A stretch of DNA of 64,000 nucleotides from Melieria omissa (Eukaryota; Arthropoda; Insecta; Diptera; Ulidiidae): positions 2,232,001 through 2,296,000 of the forward strand of contig OZ020270.1 of assembly GCA_963971225.1 (NCBI GenBank), read 5' to 3'. The position numbers and the translations under genes are program-made. Below, in pieces: positions 11,196-22,090 of this stretch. Every line of letters starts with the position of its first letter. The stretch's first letter is position 1. The notes beneath the pieces were generated by a model. It was not told the DNA's origin and made no database searches. It worked only from the letters and a program-made list of their open reading frames with translations.

Positions 11196-11700
11196 ATATT
11201 GCTATTAAAGTCACCCGTAATAATTAAGTCACTGTATGAAAGAAATAAGTTGTTTAGGACCACCATGAGTGGATCAAGATCGACATTACGATTTGGCCTG
11301 TATGCACAACCAACAAGTATTCTGTCTGCGTTATTATAGACCTCAAGAAAAACATATTCAATATTGTCTCCAAACGACGATTTGCAACATGATTTACATT
11401 TGATTCCGCTTTTCACATAAATGGCCACCCCACCAGCATGCGTCTCTCTATCTGCCCTAAATATTTGATACCCATCGAGTTTACAAACTGAGTCGCTTAG
11501 TTCTGGAGAAAAACATGTCTCAGATACGCAAACAACACCTACACAAGTGACGAAACTCGTCAATTTTTTTAAGTAGACTTTGCGCATTGATGTGGCATAT
11601 ACTCAATCCTTTTCGACTTCTATTCAAGACACGAATCATTTCGTAGCAATTGCCTCTGGCGGTAGATTCACAGGTATTCAGGCCCATTGTAATAAATGTA
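11196..11700 (-). pseudogene. LINE A endonuclease N-terminus
   Basis: Two overlapping frames together make the start of the endonuclease. 11520-11705 carries LSICHINAQSLLKKIDEF; 11207-11587 carries VVCVSETCF, GGVAIYV and ITGDFNSNI, where the LOA insertion cuts it. A frameshift near 11550 separates the two. The metal-binding Asn and Glu motifs and the GDFN motif are recognisable. Residues after GDFNSNI in this frame are LOA sequence, not LINE A. Confidence 0.8.
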
Positions 11701-11926
11701 AGCAAAATTTGCTACTTTAGTAACGCCGTCTGAAGTATTAAATGTGTAAACAAAAACAACCTTTGGAGCTTTACTCGGAGGTGATAGTATAGTTAAACAT
11801 AGTGGGAAACAAGAAGATAGGGAAAAAGAAAAAATAAGTAAAGAGGAGCTCTCCCATTTGTGAATAACAGCCGCTGTACTAACATTGATCAGGATGCTCA
11901 TATCTATCTCGATGATGTTGTTGGAG
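11701..11926. other. LINE A inter-ORF spacer
   Basis: Sequence between the ORF1 stop (TAG at 11927-11929) and ORF2 of LINE A. The open frame across it is a fortuitous continuation with no motifs. Nothing else is visible. Confidence 0.45.
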
Positions 11927-12202
11927 CTATGTCGAGTCGCGAGCGAGAGAATCACTCCGAAATAGAATTTTGTGTTGGTGAACTTCAGCAGACTGAGCAA
12001 TGCTAGTTCGCTCGTTCTCATCATGTCCAGGAAGTGTGTATTGATCTAACATGTGAAGCGAATTAATGCAGGTGGGAGAGTCATCCACACTTTTCTTTAC
12101 ATGCACGAGCCCACGCCGAACGAAGGCAGCTGATAGCCGCTTTTGCTTTTTGTACTTAATCGCAGTTTTGAGAATAAGATGATTTGCTTTAGTAAGACTC
12201 TC
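11927..12202 (-). pseudogene. LINE A ORF1, C-terminal part
   Basis: On the minus strand, without a Met, this piece reads as the end of a LINE ORF1 RRM-like domain (KYKKQKRLSAAFVRRGLV) followed by a short acidic tail to the TAG at 11927-11929. It joins in frame with YINES at 13165-13190 when the hAT remnant and one GACTCTC are removed. The motif matches the ORF1 C-terminus of CR1/Jockey-type elements, including LINE B here. Confidence 0.8.
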
Positions 12203-13157
12203 GTGCGCAGAATTCGTTTATGGGGGGGGGTTTTGACATATGTGTGTCATGTTAGGTTATGAAGTTAATAAAAAATAATAAGAAACTTTTCTTATAAATG
12301 AAGACATTTTATTGTGTCTTGACTTGATATTCAGTTATTATATAATAAATTAACTCTGCGAGGTGTAGAAAAAAACTTCTCCAAAACTCTTTGCGGATCG
12401 ACCTCGACATCGCGATGTATATTGAGCGAGGCTAATCCGTTCAGCTGATCTTCAGACATTGTTGACCTGAGGTACACAATGTTCTAATTGCAGTTGTGAA
12501 TCGTGCCCGCCCTAGAAATTCAAATAGATTTTTTGATATGAAATGACCTATTATATAAATTAAAATATACCTGTCCTGCTTCCGTTTCTTGCTTGCATGC
12601 TTTTATTTTCTGCAGATCCGGCCTGAGTTTGAACCGTTGGAAGTTTATCTTGATTACATTCACCCACGTCCTATCAATAAACAAAAGGTATCATCCATAC
12701 TATAAACTGTAGCACAATAACCTGCAAATCCATGCTGTGATTGATATTCTACTGAAATCAACAGCATTCGATACTTACATTTTTGTGTTCAATCCGCGGT
12801 TTTTAACACAAAAAGCGACTAATGTCCATGGTAAAAAATATGAGGATCCAAAATCAATCAATGTCAACAAATGTCCGCACAGCTCGAACAGCTAACTAGT
12901 CAGTTGTATCGATACTATCGATGGTTGCATTCACAATGACACTGATAATAGGAGGTAACAAAGGCGGGAAAATTCAAAAAAAACGTGCACAAGATCGAGA
13001 AAGTTGAGAATGTCGAAACAAAAATTGACAACAAAATATTTATTATCAAGTCAGTTTGACTTTCGTAGAATAAGGACTATTGCTAGTGGAAAATTATGTG
13101 GAAAAATTCTCGATGGGGGAGTTCGAACCCCCCAAAACCCCCCCTGCGCACGGGCCT
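12203..13157 (-). mobile_element. hAT transposon remnant inside LINE A ORF1
   Basis: A 955-bp insertion is flanked by GACTCTC at 12196-12202 and 13158-13164 (7 of an expected 8 bp). Its ends are imperfect inverted repeats: GTGCGCAG on the left, and on the right the complement of AGGCCCGTGCGCAGGGGGG. A run of G (C on the other strand) lies next to each end. Inside, the minus strand encodes a hAT transposase C-terminus. The left inverted repeat seems to lack a few terminal bases. It is much shorter than an autonomous hAT, so most of the transposase is gone. Confidence 0.8.
12331..12690 (-). pseudogene. hAT transposase C-terminus (dimerisation region)
   Basis: The minus strand, read without a start codon, gives STMSEDQLNGLASLNIHRD followed by an acidic/aromatic tail to a TGA at 12331-12333. 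This is the characteristic end of ZMYM1-like hAT transposases. An upstream piece at 12590-12680 (QRFKLRPDLQKIKACKQE) is separated from it by what looks like a short intron (GTATAT...CTAG) and a 1-base frameshift near 12490. The remnant supports the hAT call independently of the duplication. Confidence 0.7.
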
Positions 13158-13164
13158 GACTCTC

Positions 13165-13899
13165 ATTAATGTAAATAGGAGTATTAGAGTCGAAACCTGC
13201 ATTGGATAAACGGAGAACATCGTTCGTATTTCGCCTGAAGTCGGAAACTGCTTTTAGTAGTAAATTTTTTTCGTGCGGTGACGGGAACCGCGCTAGTATG
13301 GGCGCATCGGTTTAAGAGTGTAGCTTTTTGTTAATTTTAATGCGAAAAATCGATTTAACGTGTGGTTGTCCGAAATTAATCGACTTACAAATGTTTTGAA
13401 AAACATTGTGCAAATTTTCGCCATTCCCTAGTGGGATGCCGTGGATGCGGACATCGCATGCAGCGGCAGCGCTATCCTGCCTCTCAAGTTGCATTTTCAG
13501 CATGCCAGAGATGCTCTCCTGATCCAGTATTTTTCTCTTCAACGCATCGAGATCAGCTCTGAGTGTCGCAATATCAATAGCGCCAGATTCGAGTCTCGCA
13601 ACCCGCTCGGTGACTGCGGTGAGCTCTCCTTTGATTGCTGCTATCTGCTCATCCATTTTGCTAAGAATTTTTGATTCCGTCTCACCAAGTTTGACCAATA
13701 CTGTGTTGATGAGCTTGACAAAACGCTGGTCCAAGCACACGCTTTGCTTAGCGAGACTCTGGTCCATGAGATTCAGCAGATGCGAAGTTTCACGACCGCC
13801 GCGCTTTGGGGTGTCCAAGGCATTGGTTGCTTGCTGATGCTTACTTTTGTTAGGTGAGTACAGATTATCACTTGAACTTAAGAGATCATCAGCCACCAC
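13165..13899 (-). pseudogene. LINE A ORF1, N-terminal and central part
   Basis: The main frame (13312-13899) encodes a Ser/Lys-rich start, a long coiled coil (about residues 45-130, with heptads around KLGETESKILSKMDEQIAAI) and the beginning of an RRM-like domain (CDVRIHGIP). It stops at 13312, but a neighbouring frame continues to 13165 (FPSPHEKNLLLKAVSDFRR), so there is one frameshift. It then breaks at the hAT insertion. The first codon at 13899 is GTG; the true start is probably lost by 5' truncation. Confidence 0.8.
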
Positions 13900-13919
13900 G
13901 CAGCTCTTAGGGACGTTTG

Positions 13920-14917
13920 TTTGTAGACGTTAGAGACGTTTGTTTTCTCTGTAGTTAATGAGTCATCTTTTCTACCATCGAAAGAGAATGCAGTTATGGA
14001 AGAATTTGTATGTCGTGTACGAAGCACTGCATCTCTAGATTTAACTTTTTCTCTAGCCACTTTTGATTTATCCATAATAACAAGATTACCATGAACATCT
14101 CTAAAATTTATATCTTCGAATAAAGCTGTTGCTAAACATGAAGCGACTCTATCTGAAACACCGAATCTATCACACATCATAGCAAAATTTAAGGCATCGT
14201 ATCTTTGAGTATAATGACCTCGTCTCATTTGAACAGTTGCTTCTGGAACTTCTGTCGTTGCTTCATTTTCATCTTCATCCATGTGTACTTCAGGTGGTTC
14301 GTATGTACTGGTACCGATGATACAGTACCAGTTGTAAGTGTTGGTATTGTTGTAGCTACTTCTTCAACGTCTTCCGTATATTCAGGTATTGCGAATTTTC
14401 TATCATTATGCTGGTCCATCATAAATTCTTTTAGATGTTCTGGAATCAATCCACACGAGCATTCTGTTGTTTTTATTTTGCAATTACATTTGCCAATATA
14501 AAATAATTCGTTTATTGAATCAACAAATGCTTTATATTCATCTCTTTTGTTTCTATGTTGTACATGCTTCTGGTATTTATCAAGTAAACCAGTTAATTTT
14601 TTGAAAACACTATTTCTATTAATGATTTCAATATTTAATTTACACCAAATTTGGATCAATTTATCTGTTACGTGAGGAGTAAAAGTTTTATACGAGAACA
14701 TTTTGTTTTCAAATTTAGCACGATCATTTAAAAAATAATAATATTTTAAAATGTCACATTTAGTAGGCAAACTAAGATCATTTAAATCACTTGATAAACC
14801 AAAAACAACAATATCTTGATGAGGCATGTTAGTCAATCTAGAGCCAAAACTTGTTGATGTTGTTGCTTCCATTTGCGAAGACAACGCAGACGATGTTGAT
14901 GGTTCTTGATTATCCAT
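13920..14917 (-). pseudogene. Unknown insect gene family, frameshifted
   Basis: I do not recognise a named gene. Reading begins at the ATG at 14917 (MDNQEPSTSS) and runs 230 codons to 14225, then moves into an overlapping frame (13920-14282) that reads naturally onwards, so one frameshift near 14275 breaks it. The first part has a conserved-looking block FGLSSDLNDLSLPTKCDI, then a Lys-rich helix and a cysteine cluster CNCKIKTTECSCG. The second has MMCDRFGVSDRVASCLATAL and IMDKSKVAREKVK. I recall similar uncharacterised proteins in aphids and spiders, apparently multi-copy, which hints at mobile-element origin; that is inference. Its 3' end abuts LINE A. Confidence 0.55.
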
Positions 14918-15208
14918 AATAACTTTGATATTATCACTGCACTCTTTGATTGTATCACACTAAATTTAAAAATAAAAAAAATATTGGTATTGTGATAACC
15001 GACTTTTTATTTAAGTATTTTGGCAAACTGCGTGCGCATTGCACGATGAACGATTAAAGAAGAATCCTGCCATTGACGACTTATTCTACAGGTATCAATA
15101 CAGATTCTGAAAGGTGATAAAAATACCTTTCAAACAAGCCCAGATTGAGAAATCTACTATAACTCTATCCGATTTTATGACGAATTTAATTAAATTATTC
15201 TATGTATA
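14918..15208. other. No gene seen
   Basis: AT-rich sequence upstream of the unknown gene remnant. It could hold that gene's promoter or the end of its host element, but no motif stands out. Confidence 0.4.
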
Positions 15209-15806
15209 CAGTGGACCCTCGGTTAACGTACACAATTGGTTCCAGCATCTTGTTCGTTTTGCGAAACGTTCGTTAAGCAAAACCATTATTCCCATATAAA
15301 TCAATGTAAAATGAATTAATGCGCTCCAGGTCGAAAAAAATACACTCTAATATGTTTCAATTTGAACTTTTATTGAAAGAATGTAACATAAAATGCATCA
15401 AAAGAACTGAAAAAATACACCATTTAAAGTTCAGCTTTTATTGAAAGAAAGTTAAATGAAACGTATAAATTTTTTTAAGGAACTGAATATATATTGGACG
15501 GACATTTGTATGTTTCAACACGTCTTGTTAATTTTACGAACACAGGTAATTATGCACAAAAATAAAACAAAATGCACAGTTATGAAACAAAAGCTAAACA
15601 CAGACAGCACTATAATGTGTATTCGGGATTTCCCCTGTTTCGTTGCTTAGCACAGACAGAAATTTTACATGCAATTAAGGTTTCCCCTTTTTTCGTTGGT
15701 CGTTATACGAAACTTCGTTCGTTAAGAGAAACTATTTTTCCAAAAAAAAGGGTTCGTAATGCGAAATGTTCGTTATGCGGGGCGTTCGTTAACCGAGGGT
15801 CCACTG
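15209..15806. mobile_element. pogo/Tigger-like MITE, 598 bp
   Basis: The ends are inverted repeats starting CAGTGGACCCTCGGTTAACG and are flanked by TA on both sides (15207-15208 and 15807-15808). Inner stretches (GTTCGTTAAGC, GCGTTCGTTAACC) extend the inverted repeat. That end sequence is the hallmark of Tigger/pogo elements. There is no transposase, so it is a non-autonomous deletion derivative; open frames inside it are not genes. Confidence 0.9.
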
Positions 15807-16039
15807 TATATTGAAAAATATCTATTTTGAAACTTTGGGGGGCTCCAAATCCGACTTAGAGCTATGGTCTCTTGAGCAAAATTTCTCAGAATCACCTATA
15901 GATTACGTTTTTGCTATACGCTTTATCAAAAAAAAATTAACCCGCCCTAATAAGTATATAACTCTTTTAAATCCAAAGAGTCGGGAAAATACACTTTGTC
16001 TAAGATCGCACTAATTGCTATTTTACAACACACTAAAAC

Positions 16040-16598
16040 CATTCCGCACACCTAAGGTAAGGGAAATGACTTCCTTTTGGGGAATATGTTGCTTAATTTC
16101 TCGTTTGATTACTTTCCTAGATAGGACATCATTTAATCTCATATTAGGCAGTGTTAACGAATTTAACCTTTACTCTGTGCATGGTTTTTACACCCTAATC
16201 CCGTGCAATGGGGAACTGAGTTCCCCATTTTTGAACCAATATAGTTTGTATGGGAATGAGTAAAATAATAGTTTTTTGGGAAATAATTATATTATCATTA
16301 TAGTATGACATATTATTAATGTTGTTGTTGTTTGTTTTTTTATATTAGTATTTTTATGTTATTTATTTGCACACCGTCTTTAATTAGTTATTCCACCAGT
16401 GAGTGTGCTCTTGATTTAGAAATTGAGTGGTTCAGAACTTGGATAAGTTTTGCATACAAAATGTATTGGGAAAAGAAACGGGGTCATTTATTCCCCAAAG
16501 CACAACAAACAGTTTGTGTGCTATTTTTTGCTATATCTGCCTAATCTTGAACTAATACTTGAACTAAAATATTTGTTTATACTTTTAGATTCTTCTCA
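16040..16598. other. 3' flank of the ZP/repeat gene, copy 1
   Basis: Sequence downstream of the last recognisable codon (TGA at 16599-16601). It contains AT-rich stretches but no coding motif; a further exon encoding a membrane anchor could be sought here, but I cannot identify one. The same sequence recurs at 23920-24478. Confidence 0.4.
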
Positions 16599-19500
16599 TC
16601 AATACCTTTCCAATGATATAAGTGATTCATGTTTTATGTCGTCGTGGGGAACTGTATACCCCAAGCACAGAGTGAAGGTTAAATTATCTGCATCAACTAA
16701 TGCGGTTAAGTCACGCCTCCCCCGTGTATTCACGTCACGTTTATTCTCATCATCTGCCAGTTCCAAAACATTATTACTATTCAGAGCCAATTTATTAATT
16801 TCTTCAAAGAAAGTAGCCCTCAGATCACGTATAGACCGGTCGTAACCAGGATCACTTAGTGGAGGCAAATAAGTAGCTGGTACTCGAGTAGTTCCGACAT
16901 AACCTCTGTCAGGGCATAGTGGATCAATAGATCCCGGATGGCAGAATGAAGGGGTGGAAAGAAACGGACGTGCAGTAGTCGCTTCCTCTTTACACTTCCA
17001 ATCCGTTGATCCGGGATAGCAAATAGACTTCGTACTACTTGTAGTTAATGAAAGTGGGCAACTGGAATCTTGAGAACCTGGGAAGCATGTGGTGGCAGGC
17101 ACTCTAGTAGTAGTAGTCTGTGGTCTGCTGGTTCTTGTTGTTTGTAGACACCGCGGGTCTGTGGATCCAGGAACGCAGGAAGGTTTCCGGGTTACAGAAA
17201 CAGGAGGCTGCGTTGTTCTCGGTGGCGGTGTCCTTGTAGGCCTTGCTGTTTGTGGACAACTGGGATTAGTGGACCCCGGATAGCAATCAATTGGTGTTGT
17301 TTTAAGTCGGGGGAGATAAGTGGCTGGTCGGCATTTTGGATCCTTTGATTCCGGATAACAGCCTGATTTGGGAGTAGTTGGTACCTTGGGACATCTCGGG
17401 TCTGGTGATGCGGGGAAACAATTGACACATTCTGGGCCAGTCGATACAGGATAACAAGGTTGTGCTGTGGTTTCAGGTACCTGTGGTTGAGTAGTTTTTG
17501 TTGTTTTTAATGTTTGAGGACACCGTGGATCAGTAGATCCAGGATAGCAGGAAGGTTTCGATGCTGTGGTACGTGGCCCTGTTTAACAGGACGGGTCATT
17601 TGATCCAAGGTCACAGCGTGGAATTGTCGTTTCAGATACTGGTGGTCGAGTGGCTTTTGTTGAAGGCGGAGGTGGTCTGGTGGTTCTTAATAGTTGTGGA
17701 CACCGTGGATCAGTAGATCCAGGAAAGCAGGAAGGTTTCCATGTTGTGGTACGTGGCCCTGTTTGACAGGACGGGTCATTTGATCCAATGTCACAGCGTG
17801 GTATTGTCGTTTCAGATACTGGTGGTCGAGTGGTTTTTGTTGAAGGCGGTGGTGGTCTGGTGGTTCTTCTTGTTTGTGGACACCGTGGATCAGTATATCC
17901 AGGAACGCAGAAAGGTTTCCGGGTTAGAGAAATAGTGGGCTGTGTAGTTCTCGGTGACAGAGTTCTTGTTGGTCTTGTTGTTTGTCGACAACTGGGATAA
18001 GTGGACCCCGGATAGCAATCAACTGGTGTTGTTTTAATTGGGGGGAGATAGGTGGCTGGTGGGCATTTTGGATCGGTTGATCCCGGATAACAGCCTGATT
18101 TTGGAGTAGCTGGTACCTTAGGACATCTCGCGTCTGGTGATCCGGGGAAACAATTGACGCATTCTGGGCCAGTCGATACAGGATAACAGGGTTGTGTTGT
18201 GGTTTCAGGTAACTGGGCTCGAGTGGTTTTTGTTGGAGGTGGTCTGGTGGTTCTTAATGTTTGTGGACACCGTGGATCAGTAGATCCAGGATAGCAGGAA
18301 GGTTTCGATGGTGTGGTACGTGGCCCTGTTTTGACAGGACGGGTCATTTGATCCAGGGAAACAACTCGGTTTTGTCGTTTCGGATATTGGTTGTCGAGTG
18401 GTCTTTGTTGAAGCTGGTCTGGTGGTTCTTCTTGTATGTGGACACCGTGGATTAGTAGATCCAGGAACGCAGAAATTTTTCCGGGTTAAAGAAATAGTAG
18501 GCTGTGTAGTTCTCGATGACAGTGTTCTTGTTGGTCTTGTTGTTTGTGGACAACTGGGATTAGTAGACCCCGAATAGCAATCAACTGGTGTTGTTTCAAT
18601 TGGGGGGAGATAGGTGGGTGGTTGGCATTTTGGATCAGTTGATCCCGGATAACAGCCTAATTTGGGAGTAATTGGTACCTTGGGACATCTCGGGTCTGGT
18701 GATCCGGGGAAACAATTGACGCATTCTGGGCCAGTCGATACAGGATAACAGGGTTGTGTTGTGGTTTTTGTTTGTTTGGTCGAGTGGTTTTTGTTGGAGG
18801 TGGTCTGGTTGTTCTTGTTGTTTGCGGACATCGTGGATCAGTATATCCAGGATAGCAGGAAGGTTTCCATGGTGTGGTACGTGGCCCTGTTTGACAGGAC
18901 GGGTCATTTGATCCAGGGAAACAACTCGGTATTGTCGTGTCAAATACTGGTGGTCGAGTGGCTTTTGTTGAAGGCGGAGGTGGTCTGGTGGTTCTTGTTG
19001 TCTGCGAACACTGTGGATCAGTAGATCCTTGATAGCAGGAAGGTTTCGAAGGTGTGGTACGTGGCCCTGTTTGACAGGACGGGTCATTTGATCTAAGGTC
19101 ACAGCGTGGTATTGTCGTTTCAGATACTGGTGGTCGAGTGGTTTTTGTTGAAGGCGGAGGTGGTCTGGTGGTTCTTAATATTTGTGGACACCGTGGATCA
19201 GTAGATCCAGGAAAGCAGGAAGGTTGCGATGTTGTGGTACGTGGCCCTGTTTGACAGGACGGGTCATTTGATCCAAGGTCACAGCGTGGTATTGTCGTTT
19301 CAGATACTGGTGGTCGAGTGGTTTTTGTTGAAGGCGGTGGTGGTCTGGTGGTTCTTGTTGTCTGCGAACACTGTGGATCAGTAGATCCTTGATAGCAGGA
19401 AGGTTTCGAAGGTGTGGTACGTGGCCCTGTTTGACAGGACGGGTCATTTGATCCAAGGTCACAGCATGGTATTGTCGTTTCAGATACTGGTGGTCGAGTG

Positions 19501-20515
19501 GTTTTTGTTGAAGGCGGAGGTGGTCTGGTGGTTCTTAATATTTGCGGACACCGCGGATCAGTAGATCCAGGAAAGCAGGAAGGTTTCGATGTTGTGGTAC
19601 GTGGCCCTGTTTGACAGGACGGGTCATTTGATCCAAGGTCACAGCGTGTTATTGTGGTTTCAGGTACTGGTGGTCGAGTGGTTTTGGTTGGAGGTGGTTT
19701 GGTGGTTCTTGTTGTTGGTGGACACCGCGGTTGCGTGGATCCATGAACGCAGAAAGGTTCCCGGGTTAGAGAAATAGTAGGCTGTGTAGTTCTCGTTGAC
19801 GGTGTCCTTGTTGGTCTTGTTGTTTGTTGACAACTAGGATCTGTGGGCCCCGGATAACAATCAACTGGTGTTGTTTTAATTGGGGGGAGATAAGTAGCTG
19901 GTTGAAATTTTGGATCGGTTGATCCCGGATAACAGCCTGATTTGAGAGTAGTTGATACCTTGGGACATCTTGGGTCTGGAGTTCCTGGGAAACAATTAAG
20001 ACACTCTGGGTCACTTAATCCAGGATAACAACGGTGTGGTGGAGATGCTCTAGTGGTTTTGGTTTTCTGTTGACACCGTGGATCTGTGGATCCAAGATAG
20101 CAGGAAGGTTTGAGTGGTATTGTGCCTGGCCGTGTTTCACAAGCGGTATCCCTTGAGCCGGGGAAACAACTGGGTGCTAGGATTGGCTCCAAAATTGAGT
20201 TGCAGGATGGATTATTTGAGCCGGGGAAGCATATATGTTTTCTGCTAGTAACTGTTACCTTTTTGGTGGTAAATGGAGTATATGTTGCCGGAGTTATTTC
20301 ATCAGTACAAATAAGGTTCTTCTCACATTCATCATTACACAATTCAATGTCACATTCCAGGTAAACCTGTGGACGATGTGGAAATTTAAAAGATTTTATT
20401 GAATTGTAATAGACAGTGGTGCCATCTGTTCGAGTTGGTGCATCAAGTTTTTGCCATTCACCGAATATGTGTTTTTTAATAGACCAACCATTTTTATCAG
20501 ATAGTTGTAGTTTGT
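16599..20515 (-). pseudogene. Cys/Thr/Pro-repeat tail of ZP protein, copy 1
   Basis: This region encodes the last ZP cysteines (FPHRPQVYLECD... CNDECEKN) followed by dozens of CxPGSxDPxC modules. The modules are linked by Thr/Pro-rich spacers (TTRPPPPSTKTTRPP), a mucin-like, probably O-glycosylated and disulfide-bonded extracellular tail. It ends with a possible furin site (RGRR near 16700-16715) and a short C-terminus to a TGA at 16599. Lesions: a frameshift near 18775 shared with copy 2; one extra T near 18330; and a CAA-to-TAA nonsense codon at 17583-17585. Copy 2 lacks the last two. As it stands it cannot make the full protein. Confidence 0.8.
18840..19640 (-). repeat. 180-bp higher-order repeat array, copy 1
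   Basis: Within the tail, 60-codon (180-bp) units repeat, each with two cysteine modules (CDLGSNDPSC and CFPGSTDPRC types) and two Thr/Pro linkers. Adjacent units differ by only a few bases, which points to recent unequal exchange. Copy 2 has one further, more diverged 174-bp unit at 26828-27001 that is missing here. Confidence 0.85.
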
Positions 20516-21061
20516 TGAATTATGATGATGTTATCAAAAGAGGCGCAAATAGCACATGATGGCTTACTACCACATCCTTCATACGGAATATTGATGACAT
20601 AATGACGCTCATTACTTCCAGCACTCACATAGCTACGCGTATACGCATTATTAAAAAGAAAAAGGAAATAAGACACAACTCCTGACATCACTTACCGACA
20701 TTTGGGGTCATGGTAATGTCCTTGACTGTATATAACGCCGTTAAAACTATCCGTAAAATCTATTATCAGTAACATGTTTCCGGCTGACTTGCACTTAACG
20801 TCGATTTTCTCGACGTTACTAGTTGCTTTAGATGTATGTCCATCTTCTCTGATGACACGTCTACTTCTGGGATATTCCACAACATCTATTGCGTTGTCCA
20901 GCGCAATTCCATTCGCACTGACAATTGTGATCTAAAAGATTTTAGTCAGCTTGAATTTAATATTGCTCCCACATTCACTATTATTACTTACTCATTTATT
21001 AGTATTATTTACTTACCAAGGACGCAGCCAGTAGCAACGGGCTTTGGCTGAGCCTGACCAT
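20497..21061 (-). pseudogene. ZP-domain exons 1-3, copy 1
   Basis: Exon 1 (21017-21061) starts at ATG 21061 and encodes a 15-residue hydrophobic signal start (MVRLSQSPLLLAASL), ending at a GTAAGT donor. Intron 1 is 20932-21016 with a TTTTAG acceptor. Exon 2 (20696-20931) gives a cleavable signal end, a dibasic RSRR and the ZP start (IDVKCKSAGNM, FNGVIYSQGHYHDPKC). Intron 2 is 20633-20695. Exon 3 begins at 20632 (YVSAGSN, GCGSKPSC, FDNIIIIQ) and hits a TGA near 20497. All phases match. The middle of the ZP domain expected after IIIIQ is missing, and the next ZP block resumes in another frame, so the domain is broken by a deletion. ZP proteins build apical extracellular matrix. Confidence 0.8.
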
Positions 21062-21943
21062 ATTTATATTTAACACCACAATGAGAGCCTCGGATAACAC
21101 TGATTTCGTTTCTAAAATTGCCAAAAACATTATTACTCAAAATATGTAAGGCTGTGAACCACTGAGGTGGCTGGGTTATGAACCAACTGTTTTTCGTACT
21201 ATATTTGTTCTAACACTGTCAAATATAGACGGATATATTAAAATAAAGTAATTTAAATAAAATTCAAAAAATTGAGCACTTTCGTTCATTGCGATTTGTT
21301 TGCCTAATTGGCGTCATTATAACTTTAATTTACTTTATAATTTTTCACCTCTTGAGGCCTCCTGATTAAATAAATTCTGAACTTACTTAAAAATTATGGG
21401 TGTTTTCTTCGTATTTTCCGACTTTAATAGGGATTTTCCAGATGGTTCACAACCCAGCCACTTTTTTGGAAAAGCGAAAAATCACGTCCTTAGAAAATTG
21501 GACGTAGAGAGTTAAATATCAATCAAAACAGGAATCCGTCTAAAAACGTTGCGTTTTATATTTACCTTTACAACGGTATCTTCGATTCTTCGATATCTTT
21601 ATTCTGAGAAAAGTTAGAGCCAAAAAACAAAACCCGGTTCACAACCCAGCCCTCTCCCTTACCATTCAGCAATTGAAACTCTATTGAGCTTGCAATGCAC
21701 AGTGGTCGGACTTGTATGGGCATAGCGGTCAAAAATACTTCTAGCAGAGATATCAGCTTGAAACTTTGGTCACGTGTTTCCGAAAATGTGGTTATGATTT
21801 CAAGTGAAAATGGGCGTGGTCGGATATCTATACGCCTGCTCCCTTGTTAGAAAATGGTAAAAAATGTGTTCCTGTTTTTTTTTTTAATAAAAAACTAATT
21901 GTTTCCAAGATTTTGCTCGACAAAATTCAAATATATACAGGCT
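21062..21943. other. Upstream region of the ZP gene, copy 1
   Basis: Probable 5' UTR and promoter of the gene starting at 21061, then AT-rich non-coding sequence containing the phrase CACAACCCAGCC three times (near 21447, 21642 and, variant, 21175). No gene seen. The same region recurs at 29100-29980. Confidence 0.4.
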
Positions 21944-22090
21944 CAGTGGCGCACTCGCAGGGTGAGTTTGGGGGTTCGAGCCCCCAAATATAAAAACTTG
22001 ATGAAACTGGTGAAAATTATGGTTTCAAACAGCATTGGGCTAAAAGTTTTACGCGAAACCCCCCAAAAATAAATACTGTGTGCGTCACTG
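21944..22090. mobile_element. hAT-like MITE, 147 bp, copy 1
   Basis: The ends are CAGTGGCGCAC on the left and the complement of CAGTGACGCACAC on the right, with G-runs inside each. Flanks TACAGGCT (21936-21943) and TATAGGTT (22091-22098) match 6 of 8, consistent with an aged 8-bp duplication. It has no coding capacity. It was present before the segmental duplication, as the same copy is at 29981-30127. The ends resemble those of the hAT remnant at 12203-13157. Confidence 0.75.

Larger units (their letters stand above)
11196..13915 (-). mobile_element. LINE A proximal segment
   Basis: This is the upstream half of the LINE whose downstream half is at 1-1267. It contains ORF1 (13165-13899, then 11927-12202) and the beginning of ORF2 (11196-11700). 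ORF1 is interrupted by a hAT remnant at 12203-13157 with the 7-bp duplication GACTCTC (12196-12202 and 13158-13164). The 5' end near 13915 joins the unknown gene remnant, with a repeated GACGTTTGTTT at the junction. The element looks 5' truncated, as is usual for LINEs. Confidence 0.85.

Noticed and set aside
13115..13157. GTTCGAACCCCCC as a tRNA T-arm
   Set aside because: It is part of the G-rich inverted end of the hAT remnant; no acceptor or anticodon stem surrounds it.
16015..16545. Small plus-strand frames (70-131 codons) at the duplicated gene's 3' side
   Set aside because: They are antisense to or downstream of the ZP gene, with no start context or motif; their perfect recurrence at 23946-24725 only reflects the segmental duplication.
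18840..19640. CRISPR-like array (regular 180-bp spacing)
   Set aside because: The repeats are coding, in frame, in a eukaryotic Thr/Pro-rich protein; there are no short repeats with unique spacers.
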